Shown: positions 51,005 to 59,926 of the stretch, one piece after another
Position numbering within the stretch: position 1 is the first letter of the stretch
Layout of the letters: each line of letters opens with the position of its first letter
Assembly: GCF_001665605.1 (NCBI RefSeq)
Contig: NZ_LZSV01000010.1
Span: 62,001 to 126,000, forward strand
Reading direction: 5' to 3'
DNA from: Mycobacterium sp. 852014-50255_SCH5639931
Lineage (GTDB): Bacteria; Actinomycetota; Actinomycetes; Mycobacteriales; Mycobacteriaceae
DNA: 64,000 bases
Position numbers and translations under genes: made by a program
The notes under the pieces: generated by a model
Told to the model about the DNA's origin: nothing
The model's input: the letters and a program-made list of their open reading frames with translations, nothing else
Database searches by the model: none

Positions 51005-51457
51005 TCAGAGAATGCCATTATCGCCCGTCGAGGGGAAGTGCCGTCTGCGCAAGGCGTCGATCGAGTAGTTCCCGCCGCCCGTGAACACCAGCAGCAGGAA
51101 AGCGAAGCAGAAGAGGATCGCCAACCCGCCGCCATTGCCCGCCGGCGGATCGGCGACGGGCCAGAGCGCTTGCGGCTGATGGATCCAGAAATACGCGACC
51201 GCCATCTCGCCTGAGGCCACGAACGCGACGGCCCGGGTGAACAGGCCGGTCGCGATCAGCAGACCCGCGACGACTTCGATCAACCCCGCGTACCAGCCGG
51301 GCCAGGAACCGAACTCGACGCGAACGGGCGACGGGACGGGCCAATCAAACAGGCTCCTCGAGCCGTACGCGGCGAACAGCAATCCGTACACGACCCGAAA
51401 CGCACTCAGCACGGCCGGGGTGTGCCGACCGAGCCGCCGGTCGAAATCCTTTGTCAC
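51005..51457 (-). CDS. DoxX-family membrane protein
   Basis: 150 aa from GTG 51457. Four hydrophobic helices: AFRVVYGLLFAAYGSRSLF, WYAGLIEVVAGLLIATGLF, VAFVASGEMAVAYFWIH and LAILFCFAFLLLVFTGGG. The DoxX family is linked to thiosulfate oxidation or redox homeostasis, but most members are uncharacterised. The start codon overlaps the stop of the upstream hydrolase (GTGA), so translation is coupled. Confidence 0.85.
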   Translation of the reverse strand: MTKDFDRRLGRHTPAVLSAFRVVYGLLFAAYGSRSLFDWPVPSPVRVEFGSWPGWYAGLIEVVAGLLIATGLFTRAVAFVASGEMAVAYFWIHQPQALWPVADPPAGNGGGLAILFCFAFLLLVFTGGGNYSIDALRRRHFPSTGDNGIL

Positions 51458-52377
51458 GATCCAAAGGTTACGGTCGCGGCCCAGTCGAGCAGGCGCCGCC
51501 AAAGCCGATGCCGGCCCGACGCCATGTTGTGGCAGTGCGCGCTGTCGCCCAGCACCAGGGTGGTGATGTCCGGACAGCTGCGATAGAGACCGCCCTCGGC
51601 GCGTGGGTCCGGTGAGACGTCGACGACGCCGTACCCGATCAACACGGGGACGTCGATCAGCGCGGCGTGTTCAGCGACGACCCCGGGGATCATGGCGGTG
51701 CCGAACACGCGCGGCACCATCGATTTCGCGACGACACAGTCCGCGGCCACGACGTCGGCCGGGACATCGGCAAGGTGAAACCAGCTCTGCAAGTGCTCGC
51801 GCGGACCCTCGAAATAGGGCTGCGGCAGCGCGGACAGGATCTCCCGGGCGAGCTCGGCGCGTCCCTGCGCGGTTGCCGACCGGGCGATGAATTCCGGATC
51901 GAGGTTCAGCGGCGCCACGTGTTGATTGGTGCACCCGAGCAGGGCCAGTGCGGCGAAGCTGGAGAACAGTGCTTGTTGCGTGATCGCGAGATAGCCGCCG
52001 AGGGAATGGGCCATTGCCACCGGGGGTGCTTGGATTCCCGTTACGTCAGGCAACGCGGAGACCGCATGGGCAAGCGCGGCGGCGATGTCGGTGAAGCCGA
52101 AATCACGTGCGGGTTGGGAGCTTTCGCCCGTACCCAGGGGGTCGATGGTGACGACGGCGTAGCCGTTCCCGGTGGCGAAATCGGCGAAGCTGTACCCGTG
52201 CTGACCGGGGATGCGCAGGTCCCAGTAGTCGCGACTGTAGGTACCTCCAGGCAGACAGACCAATAGTGCCGGCGCCTCCGCACCGGCGCGCGCGGGATAA
52301 TACGTCGCCGCCAGCGACGCTTCCTCGCCGATCACGTCGCCGACATCGAACTTCAACGGCCGCGCGGGAGAGTTCAT
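51454..52377 (-). CDS. Alpha/beta hydrolase
   Basis: 307 aa from ATG 52377. LLVCLPGGTYSRDYWDLRIPGQHGYSFADFATGNGYAVVTIDPLGTGESSQP starts the fold, VAMAHSLGGYLAI is the nucleophile elbow (GHSLG-like, here AHSLG), and LVLGDSAHCHNMASGRHRLWRRL supplies the catalytic His. Esterase or lipase-like; substrate unknown. Overlaps DoxX by 4 bp. Confidence 0.85.
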   Translation of the reverse strand: MNSPARPLKFDVGDVIGEEASLAATYYPARAGAEAPALLVCLPGGTYSRDYWDLRIPGQHGYSFADFATGNGYAVVTIDPLGTGESSQPARDFGFTDIAAALAHAVSALPDVTGIQAPPVAMAHSLGGYLAITQQALFSSFAALALLGCTNQHVAPLNLDPEFIARSATAQGRAELAREILSALPQPYFEGPREHLQSWFHLADVPADVVAADCVVAKSMVPRVFGTAMIPGVVAEHAALIDVPVLIGYGVVDVSPDPRAEGGLYRSCPDITTLVLGDSAHCHNMASGRHRLWRRLLDWAATVTFGS

Positions 52378-52523
52378 CGGGCGCCCATGTCGTTGTCCTC
52401 CTCTGGGTGGCAACCGAACGGACCACCACGCAGCGTGTTCGCGGTCGCGTCATTTGTACCGGCCTAGCGTCATAATCGCTTATATCGGGCGGTTAAGGCG
52501 TTGGCTCGTGGAATGGATTAGTG

Positions 52524-52919
52524 ATGGCCGAAACTCTCCCCAGTGGACAATCGAGTCCTTCGGGACGAGCCGCGAAGGTCGAGCAGCGGATGAAGGAACT
52601 CAGCCAGCGAAGGGCCGAGTTGGCGGCCGGCGAGCGCCCGTCACCGGAGTCCGTGGATTTAGCGCGCCGCCGTGCTGAAGAATCCCTGCACCGTGCGCAA
52701 GAAGCTCACCACGCTGCCGCGCAGCGGCACGAAGAGTTGGCGCGGGTGCATGAGCAGACGGCGAACAACTATCAACGCGCCGCAATGCAAGGACTTGGGC
52801 CCACCGCTCGATTGCAACAAGCGGCCGATGAGCACTGGCAGGCCGCACACGATGGCCATTTAGAGGCCGTGAAGGACGAAGCGAAGGCCCACAACCCCAA
52901 GGAATCCTCCTCGGGTTAG
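52524..52919 (+). CDS. Helical coiled-coil protein of unknown function
   Basis: 131 aa, hydrophilic, almost all helix: RAAKVEQRMKELSQRRAELAAGE, then SVDLARRRAEESLHRAQEAHHAAAQRHEELARVHEQTANNYQRAAMQ, rich in Ala, Glu, Arg and His with heptad spacing. No signal or membrane segment. Such small Ala/His helical proteins recur in mycobacteria without known role. ATG 52524 (or GTG 52521). 42 bp upstream of mmr, probably in the same transcript. Confidence 0.7.
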   Translation: MAETLPSGQSSPSGRAAKVEQRMKELSQRRAELAAGERPSPESVDLARRRAEESLHRAQEAHHAAAQRHEELARVHEQTANNYQRAAMQGLGPTARLQQAADEHWQAAHDGHLEAVKDEAKAHNPKESSSG

Positions 52920-52961
52920 CTTCCACCTGCCGTCCGCCCGTCGCTCACCCAAGGAGACATC

Positions 52962-53285
52962 GTGACGTATGTCCTACTTCTCTGCGCCATTCTTGCGGAA
53001 GTAGCCGCGACCAGCCTGCTCAAGAGCACGGAAGGCTTCACCCGACTGTGGCCGACGGTCATCTGCCTGACCGGTTACGCAATCTCGTTTGCGCTCCTGG
53101 CGCTGTCGATCTCGCGCGGCATGCAAACGGACGTCGCCTACGCGCTGTGGTCGGCAATCGGTACGGCCCTGATCGTGCTGATCGCCGTCCTGTTTCTCGG
53201 CTCGACGATCTCGGTCGCCAAGATCGTCGGGGTGGGGCTGATCATCGCCGGCGTGGTGACCCTGAATCTGTCCGGCGCACACTGA
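52962..53285 (+). CDS. mmr: SMR-family multidrug efflux pump
   Basis: 107 aa, exactly the size of M. tuberculosis Mmr (Rv3065). Four helices; Glu13 in LLCAILAEVAATSLLKSTEGFTRLWP is the essential proton/drug residue. ALLALSISRGMQTDVAYALWSAIGTALIVLI is the second and third helix region. Works as an antiparallel dimer exporting cationic drugs and dyes. Good ribosome site AAGGAG before GTG 52962. It marks the return to M. tuberculosis synteny after the accessory segment. Confidence 0.95.
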   Translation: MTYVLLLCAILAEVAATSLLKSTEGFTRLWPTVICLTGYAISFALLALSISRGMQTDVAYALWSAIGTALIVLIAVLFLGSTISVAKIVGVGLIIAGVVTLNLSGAH

Positions 53286-53287
53286 CG

Positions 53288-54121
53288 CTAAGCGCGGGCC
53301 GTCAGCGGTGCACTCAGCAGACTGACGAGCGCGGTGGTCACCTCGTCGGGGCGTTCCTCCATGACGTAGTGGTCGGCGCCGCGCAGCCGAACCAGCTTGG
53401 CGTGCGGAATGGACTCGGCCAGTTCGCGCGCGGTGCTGAACGGGATATAAGGATCGCGGTCACCCCAGATGACGGCGACCGGGCACCGGATCGTCCCGAG
53501 TCCCTCCGCGAGCCACGGGACGACGGGCACCGAATAGTGAGCGAAGAAGTTCCAGAAGGTGCGCTTTCCCTCCGGCGAATTCATCCAGCCCAGATACCCG
53601 GCTTCCAGCGCGGTGTCGAAACAGCCGAGTCTTCGGTAGCGGGCCAGAGCTAAATGGTGCAGCGTGGCCAACGGAAGATGTTGTGCTGCATGTGACGCTG
53701 GCGGGTGGGTAGCGATCCAGTGTTGGCCCCGCGAGAAGCGGTAGAACCACGGGCGAAAGATGCCATGTGCGCGGGTGTTGAACAGAGCGAGTCGCAGCAC
53801 CCGCTCGGGATGGCGGATGGCATAACCGAGTCCGATGAAGCCACCGTAATCGTGGGCGCACAGGTTGAACCTTTGCCACCCCAACTCCGCCACGAATCGT
53901 TCGATCCGCTCCACCTCGTTGTCGTAGGTGGGTGCGGTCGCCGGCGGAGCGGACCGGCCGAAGCCGGGCCAATCCGGCGCCACGACATGATGGCTGTCGG
54001 ACAGCGCCTTGATCTGATGGCGCCAGCAGGACGCGCTCTGGGGATACCCGTGCAACAGCAGCACCGGCTCTCCGGTGCCGGCGGCCTCGCCGAACACGTT
54101 GCATCCGTCGACGTTCCACAT
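53288..54121 (-). CDS. Alpha/beta hydrolase, haloalkane/haloacetate dehalogenase type
   Basis: 277 aa. PVLLLHGYPQSASCWRHQIKALSD with the oxyanion His-Gly, PDWPGFGRS, the nucleophile Asp in NLCAHDYGGFIGLGYAIRHPERV, the acid in VIWGDRDPYIP, and His in GADHYVMEERPDEV. The Asp nucleophile, instead of Ser, is typical of dehalogenases and epoxide hydrolases. Convergent with mmr, 2 bp apart. Substrate unknown. Confidence 0.87.
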   Translation of the reverse strand: MWNVDGCNVFGEAAGTGEPVLLLHGYPQSASCWRHQIKALSDSHHVVAPDWPGFGRSAPPATAPTYDNEVERIERFVAELGWQRFNLCAHDYGGFIGLGYAIRHPERVLRLALFNTRAHGIFRPWFYRFSRGQHWIATHPPASHAAQHLPLATLHHLALARYRRLGCFDTALEAGYLGWMNSPEGKRTFWNFFAHYSVPVVPWLAEGLGTIRCPVAVIWGDRDPYIPFSTARELAESIPHAKLVRLRGADHYVMEERPDEVTTALVSLLSAPLTARA

Positions 54122-54362
54122 GGTCGAAACATATTCGGATCCTTGGTCGCGCTACCCCTCGCTTTGAGACACACGGCGCTCCATTCCCGCCACCGTCAGC
54201 TCTGCTGCCTCAACGCCATACCGTCGCCGGGAAGTGAGCTGGTGTTTACGTAACAGCCTTCAACTGCGCGCCTGGCGTGCAAACATCGCTGCCAGACTGA
54301 CGGTCTGCCGCCCCGGTGCGGACAGGTTGATTTGCGGCAACCTCGAGGGAGTAGGACCCACC

Positions 54363-56885
54363 ATGACCGATGTCGAGCAGACACCTTCCGATGGGCTCTC
54401 CCCCTCCAGCCCCGCCCGGGCCGATCTGATTGAGCACTCCCGCACCGGGATGAGCGCGACCGCGCTGCAGCGGGCCATCAACGACCACCTGCGCTACTCG
54501 ATCGGCCGCCCGGCCGCGGCCCGGCGACCCGAGCATTACTACCGGGCGCTCGCACTGGCCGTGCGCGACCGGATGCAGGACCGACGCGTGGTCTCGACGC
54601 AGACCTCACTCGATCTCGGCCGCAAGGTCACTTGCTACCTGTCGGCGGAATTCCTGATGGGCCCGCAGCTGGGCAATAACCTGCTGAATCTCGGCATGGA
54701 GCGGGCCGCCCGTGAAGCACTGTCGGCGATGGGCCAGAACCTGGACACGGTCCTGGCCTGCGAAGAGGAGCCGGGCCTGGGCAACGGCGGCCTCGGCCGG
54801 CTGGCCGCGTGCTACCTGGACTCGCTGGCCACCCTGGAGCGGCCGGCGATCGGCTACGGAATCCGTTACGAATTCGGCATTTTCGATCAGGAGATCCACG
54901 ACGGCTGGCAGGTTGAGCAGACCGACAACTGGCTGGACCACGGAAACCCTTGGGAGATAGCGAAACCCGACGTCAACTACTTGGTCAAGTGGGGCGGCTA
55001 CGCCGCTCACTACACGGACGACGCAGGCCACGACCGCGTCCAATGGGTGCCGGGGCGGGTGCTGAAGGGGGTGGCCTATGACACGCCCATCCAGGGTTAC
55101 GGCGTCAACACCTGCAACGTGCTGACGTTGTGGAGCGCGCGGGCCGTCAAGTCGTTCGCTTTGGAGGCCTTCAACACCGGCGATTACTACGGAGCGGTCG
55201 AGGACGAGGTCATGTCGGAGACCGTCACCAAAGTGCTCTACCCGAACGACGAGCCCGAGGCGGGTAAACAGCTGCGCCTGTTGCAGCAGTACTTCTTCGT
55301 GTCCTGCTCGCTGCAGCATGTGCTGCACATCATGGACGATCTCGCCGACGTTTCCGTCAAGGAGCTCCCCCAGCGTTTTGCCCTGCAGCTCAACGACACC
55401 CACCCATCGATCGGCGTAGCCGAGCTCATGCGGTTGCTGGTCGACGAACGCCAGCTGGACTGGGATGAGGCGTGGGAAATCACGGTGGCGACGTTCGGTT
55501 ACACCAACCACACCCTGCTGCCCGAGGCACTGGAGACCTGGCCGCTGGACCTGTTCGCCGAGTCGCTGCCGCGCCACCTCGAGATCATCTACGAGATCAA
55601 CCGCCGATTCCTCGACGACGTGCGTGCCCGGTTTCCGGGCGACGAGGCGCGGGTCAACCGGATGTCGCTCATCGGCGAGAACGGCGGCAAGAACGTCCGG
55701 ATGGCGCATTTGGCCACCGTCGGCAGCCACGCCATCAACGGTGTAGCCGCGTTGCACTCCGAGTTGCTGAAAAGCAGTGTGCTCAAAGACTTCTACGAGC
55801 TGTGGCCGGAGCGGTTCAGCAACAAGACCAACGGCGTGACGCCGCGCCGCTTCCTGGCGCTGGCCAACCCCGGGCTGCGGGAATTGCTGGACCGCACCGT
55901 CGGGGACGGCTGGCTGACCGATCTCGGGCGCCTGCGTGGTCTCCAGCCATTCGTCGACGACGCCGCCTTCCGCCGCGAATGGCGCGACATCAAACGCAAC
56001 AACAAAGCGCGCCTCGCCAAATACATCCGCTCGGTGGCCGGCGTCGAACTCAATCCGGACTGGATGTTCGACGTCCAGGTCAAGCGCATCCACGAGTACA
56101 AGCGTCAGCATCTCAACGTGCTGCACGTCGTGGCGCTGTATCACCGGCTCAAGCAGGACCCGGGGTTGTCGATTCCGCAGCGGGCCTTCATCTTCGGCGG
56201 CAAGGCCGCGCCCGGATACTTCATGGCCAAGCGGATCATCAAGTTGATCAACGCCGTTGGGGAAACCGTCAACGCCGACCCGGACGTCAACCGGTTCCTG
56301 AAGGTGGCGTTCGTGCCGAACTTCAACGTGCAGAACGCCCACATGATCTACCCGGCCGCCGACCTGTCCGAGCAGATCTCCGCCGCCGGCAAAGAAGCGT
56401 CCGGCACCGGGAACATGAAGTTTATGATCAACGGCGCCCTGACCGTCGGCACGCTTGACGGCGCGAACGTGGAGATGCGCGACGAGGTGGGCCCGGAGAA
56501 CTTCTTCCTGTTCGGGCTGACCGAGCAGGAGGTCGAGGCGGTCAAGGCGGGCGGGTACCGCCCGGCCGACTACATAGAAGGCAACGACGAGCTGCGCGCC
56601 GTGCTCGACCTGATTGCCGGCGGCACGTTCTCGCGCGGCGACACCGAGGTGTTCCGGCCCCTGGTGGACAACCTGCGCCATGACGACCCCTTCCTGGTGT
56701 GCGCCGACTATGCGGCCTACGTGAACTGCCAGGAACAGGTGAGCGCCGCGTGGCAGGACAGGGAGTCGTGGACGAAGATGTCCATCCTGAATACCGCCCG
56801 TAGCGGCAAGTTCTCATCGGATCGCGCGATCACCGAGTACTGCGACGACATCTGGAACGTGTGGCCGCTGACCGTCAAGATGTGA
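54363..56885 (+). CDS. glgP: Glycogen/maltodextrin phosphorylase, E. coli/animal type
   Basis: 840 aa GT35 enzyme. CYLSAEFLMGPQLGNNLLNLGM, EEEPGLGNGGLGRLAACYLDSLATL, NDTHPSIGVAELMRLL and the PLP lysine in EASGTGNMKFMINGALTVGTLDGANVEM are all canonical. Phosphorolysis of alpha-1,4-glucan to glucose-1-phosphate. Different in layout from the usual mycobacterial glucan phosphorylase (Rv1328 type, about 863 aa with an extra N-terminal DUF3417), so it is an additional enzyme. GGGAGTAGG precedes ATG 54363. Confidence 0.95.
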   Translation: MTDVEQTPSDGLSPSSPARADLIEHSRTGMSATALQRAINDHLRYSIGRPAAARRPEHYYRALALAVRDRMQDRRVVSTQTSLDLGRKVTCYLSAEFLMGPQLGNNLLNLGMERAAREALSAMGQNLDTVLACEEEPGLGNGGLGRLAACYLDSLATLERPAIGYGIRYEFGIFDQEIHDGWQVEQTDNWLDHGNPWEIAKPDVNYLVKWGGYAAHYTDDAGHDRVQWVPGRVLKGVAYDTPIQGYGVNTCNVLTLWSARAVKSFALEAFNTGDYYGAVEDEVMSETVTKVLYPNDEPEAGKQLRLLQQYFFVSCSLQHVLHIMDDLADVSVKELPQRFALQLNDTHPSIGVAELMRLLVDERQLDWDEAWEITVATFGYTNHTLLPEALETWPLDLFAESLPRHLEIIYEINRRFLDDVRARFPGDEARVNRMSLIGENGGKNVRMAHLATVGSHAINGVAALHSELLKSSVLKDFYELWPERFSNKTNGVTPRRFLALANPGLRELLDRTVGDGWLTDLGRLRGLQPFVDDAAFRREWRDIKRNNKARLAKYIRSVAGVELNPDWMFDVQVKRIHEYKRQHLNVLHVVALYHRLKQDPGLSIPQRAFIFGGKAAPGYFMAKRIIKLINAVGETVNADPDVNRFLKVAFVPNFNVQNAHMIYPAADLSEQISAAGKEASGTGNMKFMINGALTVGTLDGANVEMRDEVGPENFFLFGLTEQEVEAVKAGGYRPADYIEGNDELRAVLDLIAGGTFSRGDTEVFRPLVDNLRHDDPFLVCADYAAYVNCQEQVSAAWQDRESWTKMSILNTARSGKFSSDRAITEYCDDIWNVWPLTVKM

Positions 56886-56916
56886 GCAAGCGGCTGATAA
56901 TCGCTGCGCCCGGGCC

Positions 56917-56922
56917 TAGGAT
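56917..56922 (+). promoter_or_regulatory. Probable -10 element, leaderless transcript of 56929 gene
   Basis: TAGGAT ends 6 nt before ATG 56929, 32 bp after the glgP stop. Confidence 0.4.
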
Positions 56923-56928
56923 CTCGCC

Positions 56929-57546
56929 ATGCCGATTCTGGGCAATGCAGCCGTCGTCCTCGCGCGCCTGAACAGGTCGACCTCCAACGCGTTGCGCGTC
57001 GAGCTCGCGACCCCCGATGGCACGGAACTGGCGCATGCCCAGCAAAAAGGCGGTGCCGCAGTGCTATTCGGCTTTAAAAACGGGGGTAAAAGCGAGTACA
57101 CGCTGTCCGCGGCCAGCGGTGACGAACTCAAGATCGCGGTGGCCGGAACGACCACGATCACCAACCGCGGCACCCCGGTGGGAAAAATCGTCCCCGCCGA
57201 CGGCGCCGTCCGCCTGGAAGACGGTGGCGGCACTGCGCTGGCGGTGGTGCGGCCGCACACCGGACACAAGGCGGACAGCGCCTGGCATCATCGCTTGTTG
57301 TCGCCGTCCGGCGAGGCGCTCGGCGTCCTCACCCTGATGACCGTTCACACCGGTTGGAGCGACATCGAATCCGAAGCCATTCAGTTGCTGACCAACCACA
57401 ACGTCGCGACCCTGAAGGCACCATCGGCGGGCGCGATGCTCACCCTCGCCGCGCCGGTCGACCCACACCTGGGCGACATCCTGGCCGCGGCGTGCGTTGA
57501 CTTCTCGGTGCTCCCCCGCGGGTACATCGACCAAAGCCAGACCTAG
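56929..57546 (+). CDS. Unknown protein, possibly LURP/scramblase-like beta barrel
   Basis: 205 aa, no signal or clear membrane helix. Alternating beta-rich segments: NALRVELATPDGTELAHAQQKG, DELKIAVAGTTTITNRGTPVGKI, AVRLEDGGGTALAVVRPHTG, HHRLLSPSGEALGVLTLMTVHTGW. The repeated pattern of short strands with glycine turns recalls tubby-like LURP-one or scramblase proteins, but I cannot confirm it. Has its own putative promoter downstream of glgP. Confidence 0.6.
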   Translation: MPILGNAAVVLARLNRSTSNALRVELATPDGTELAHAQQKGGAAVLFGFKNGGKSEYTLSAASGDELKIAVAGTTTITNRGTPVGKIVPADGAVRLEDGGGTALAVVRPHTGHKADSAWHHRLLSPSGEALGVLTLMTVHTGWSDIESEAIQLLTNHNVATLKAPSAGAMLTLAAPVDPHLGDILAAACVDFSVLPRGYIDQSQT

Positions 57547-57640
57547 TGATAGCCGGGGTTGGCTTCCTTGCGGGGGTCGACAGTGGACGTTTTCAAGGTC
57601 CACCGCAAGGATCGACACCGTGACCCCTGGCAGGAGGAAA

Positions 57641-59098
57641 GTGACCCGACGATTCCGTGGGCTTGTGCTGGCCCCGCTAACCGCGATGCTGGCGGTGCTG
57701 CTCGCGCCGTCCGCCTCGGCGGACACCTACACAGATCAGCTGGTGGGCAAGTACAACGCCCAGACCCACGTGGTGGCCGACCCGGGGGCGAATCCGGCGT
57801 TGCGGGACCCGGACAGGCTGAACGACCAGATCCTCACCAGCCGCTGGACGTGGAGTTCCACGCCACCGATCTGGGTGGCGGCGGTGGCGCCCAGTCAGAC
57901 CGGGGTGACCACCCCGGATGCCATCCACAACGTCATCCTCGGACGTAATCCCGCATTCAGCGGGATTATTCTGGTCATCGACTCCAGGGGCTATCACGTG
58001 CGCGCCTACAACGTGCCCAAGGCGATCGCAGACAGCGTCGATCCGTTCATGAGCCAGTCGGCCAGGAGCCACCGGAACGACCCGCAGGGCGCGACGAGTG
58101 AATTCGTCAGCAAATTGACCAGGTTGGACGTGTCCTCCGGGGGGCCGGCGTCCACCACCTCGCCCGTCGTGCACAAGAACCCCGACCGCTGGGCATGGCT
58201 GTGGACCATGCTGGTTTTCATTGCCGTCGCATTGAGCGTGGTCGCCTTGGTCTCGTTCGCTGTCGGCCGAAGTCGCAAGCGCCGCAAGGCTGCACAGGAG
58301 CGCGAGCAGATCAAACAAGAGTTGATCGCCGCCGAATCCGGTGTCGGGGACATCGACAACGCGGTGCTCGCCAACAGCGATACGGACGTCAGCGCAGAGT
58401 CGACCAAGGCCAACGCCAGCCTCTACGACGCCCGAAAGGCCTACGAGACAGGCGACTACGGCGCGGCGAGGGCGCACCTGCGAGTAGTGGAGTCCACGGT
58501 GGCCAGGGCCTACCAGAAGCTCGGACGCCCCGTGCCCAATGTTGGCGCTGTCGACTCGGTACCCGAGGACGAGCGCAAGCAGGCCTCGGTGCGGGCGAAG
58601 AATCCCGACACCGGTGAGTACGTGACGATCAACAACAACAACTACAGCACCGCCCCGCAGCCCGGCTATCCGCACTACTACGGGGGTGGCTACTACAACG
58701 GAATGTTCTTCTACCCCGGCTATTACCCGTACGCGTTCTGGGGCGCGGGTTGGGGTTGGGCGCTCACCGATGTCCTGCTGATGGATGCGGTGCTGGACGA
58801 CCATTGGGGCGGCAGCTACGACCGCGGCTTCGAGGCCGGCCGCGACTCGGCGTATGCGGATGCCAACTATGACGGCGGCCAAGGCGCCGGCTACGACAGC
58901 CAGCAAGGCGACGTCGGGTTCGGCGGGGGCTATGATTCCGGCGCCGACACCGGCTTCGCGGGCAACGAGGGCTCGTACTCCGGCGGTGACGACGTGGACT
59001 TCGGCGGCGGCTGGGACTCCGGCGGCGGATCCGACTTCGGCGGCTCCGATTTCGGCGGCGGTGGGTCGGACTCCAGCGGTGGCGACTTCGGGTTCTGA
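57641..59098 (+). CDS. Secreted/membrane protein with TPM-like domain and Gly/Asp-rich tail
   Basis: About 485 aa from GTG 57641 (GGAGG just upstream; GTG 57620 also possible). Signal peptide (VLAPLTAMLAVLLAPSASA, then DTYT), an extracellular domain of about 160 residues (DRLNDQILTSRWTWSSTPPIWVAAV, LVIDSRGYHVRAY), one TM helix (WLWTMLVFIAVALSVVALVSFAVG), a basic coiled segment, a Tyr/Gly-rich hydrophobic stretch (YYGGGYYNGMFFYPGYYPYAFWGAGWGWALT) and a low-complexity end rich in Gly, Asp and Ser. The layout resembles TPM proteins; function unknown. Confidence 0.75.
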   Translation: MTRRFRGLVLAPLTAMLAVLLAPSASADTYTDQLVGKYNAQTHVVADPGANPALRDPDRLNDQILTSRWTWSSTPPIWVAAVAPSQTGVTTPDAIHNVILGRNPAFSGIILVIDSRGYHVRAYNVPKAIADSVDPFMSQSARSHRNDPQGATSEFVSKLTRLDVSSGGPASTTSPVVHKNPDRWAWLWTMLVFIAVALSVVALVSFAVGRSRKRRKAAQEREQIKQELIAAESGVGDIDNAVLANSDTDVSAESTKANASLYDARKAYETGDYGAARAHLRVVESTVARAYQKLGRPVPNVGAVDSVPEDERKQASVRAKNPDTGEYVTINNNNYSTAPQPGYPHYYGGGYYNGMFFYPGYYPYAFWGAGWGWALTDVLLMDAVLDDHWGGSYDRGFEAGRDSAYADANYDGGQGAGYDSQQGDVGFGGGYDSGADTGFAGNEGSYSGGDDVDFGGGWDSGGGSDFGGSDFGGGGSDSSGGDFGF

Positions 59099-59122
59099 TG
59101 CCCAGAAGTAAGGTTTTCATCG

Positions 59123-59323
59123 ATGAGTACCGACAAGATCAACCGCGGCATCCTGCTCGCCATGGCGGCGATCGGGGCAATCGCTTACGCGTTGCTCTAC
59201 CCGCACGCCTCAATCGTCTTCAAGGTGCTGGTGCCGCTCGGCCTGGCCGTCCTGTTGGGGCTGATCGTCCGTGACCGTCAACGCCCGGAAGCGGTGACTC
59301 AGAAGGAGTTTGATGGTGACTGA
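59123..59323 (+). CDS. Small membrane protein, two helices
   Basis: 66 aa. GILLAMAAIGAIAYALLYPHA and IVFKVLVPLGLAVLLGLIV are two membrane segments, followed by a charged tail RDRQRPEAVTQKEFDGD. Overlaps the next gene by 11 bp, so the two are translated together. No known family. Confidence 0.7.
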   Translation: MSTDKINRGILLAMAAIGAIAYALLYPHASIVFKVLVPLGLAVLLGLIVRDRQRPEAVTQKEFDGD

Positions 59324-59750
59324 GGGTTTGTTCGGTCTGCTGACCGTCGTCGCTTTAGGGCTGGCGTTGACGCTGGCCGCCATCGCCACCGTGTTCGTAC
59401 GGCGGATGGAGAGGCGACCAACCACCCCGATGAGCGAGGAAATCGGGAGCGCCAAAGAGGTGGTGCGCAAACTGCGCAAACGCGAACCGATGTCACCGGA
59501 AGAATTGGATTACGCGAAGCAAATCGTCGCCGATCGCAGTTCCTTCATGGCGCTTTGCATCCCCGGCGCGTTGTTCATGCTGGGCTGCTTTTACGTATTC
59601 GGCAGCCTTTACCACCTGCACGGAGCGACACCGTCCGAGCGGACATTTCTCGGGGTGATCCCCATGCTGACCTCCACGAACCTGGCCCTTCGCCTGCTCG
59701 GTAGCGCACGGTTGAAGAGGCAGCTGCGCAGCGCGCCCACCGCATCGTAA
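59313..59750 (+). CDS. Membrane protein with cytoplasmic middle segment
   Basis: 145 aa. The N-terminal helix GLFGLLTVVALGLALTLAAIATVFV is followed by a charged cytoplasmic region (RRMERRPTTPMSEEIGSAKEVVRKLRKREPMSPEELDYAKQIVADR), then ALCIPGALFMLGCFYVFGSLYH and a final weak hydrophobic segment. ATG 59313 follows AGAAGGAG. No recognised family. Third of three membrane or secreted genes that look like a single operon from 57641. Confidence 0.7.
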   Translation: MVTEGLFGLLTVVALGLALTLAAIATVFVRRMERRPTTPMSEEIGSAKEVVRKLRKREPMSPEELDYAKQIVADRSSFMALCIPGALFMLGCFYVFGSLYHLHGATPSERTFLGVIPMLTSTNLALRLLGSARLKRQLRSAPTAS

Positions 59751-59826
59751 GGGGGGTCCGCATGACGAGGTCCGGCACACCGAGATCGCGCCTGCGGCCC
59801 GCTTGCAGTAGTCTCTTTACCGTGAC

Positions 59827-59845
59827 ATATCAACCAGATTGATAT
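59827..59845 (+). promoter_or_regulatory. Operator-like palindrome upstream of mmpS-mmpL
   Basis: ATATCAA-CCAGA-TTGATAT, perfect 7+5+7, in an unusually AT-rich spot, 81 bp before mmpS. No regulator gene is adjacent, so the ligand would act in trans. Confidence 0.55.
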
Positions 59846-59926
59846 ACCACCTGGTCTTGCCGCATTCGCACGGCGGTCGGGGATGGAACAAACACAAGGT
59901 CAGGAGGGGTTCGGGGAGATGAACGA

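Noticed and set aside
54606..56681. 691-codon open frame opposite glgP
   Set aside because: Antisense shadow; glgP is unmistakable on the plus strand.
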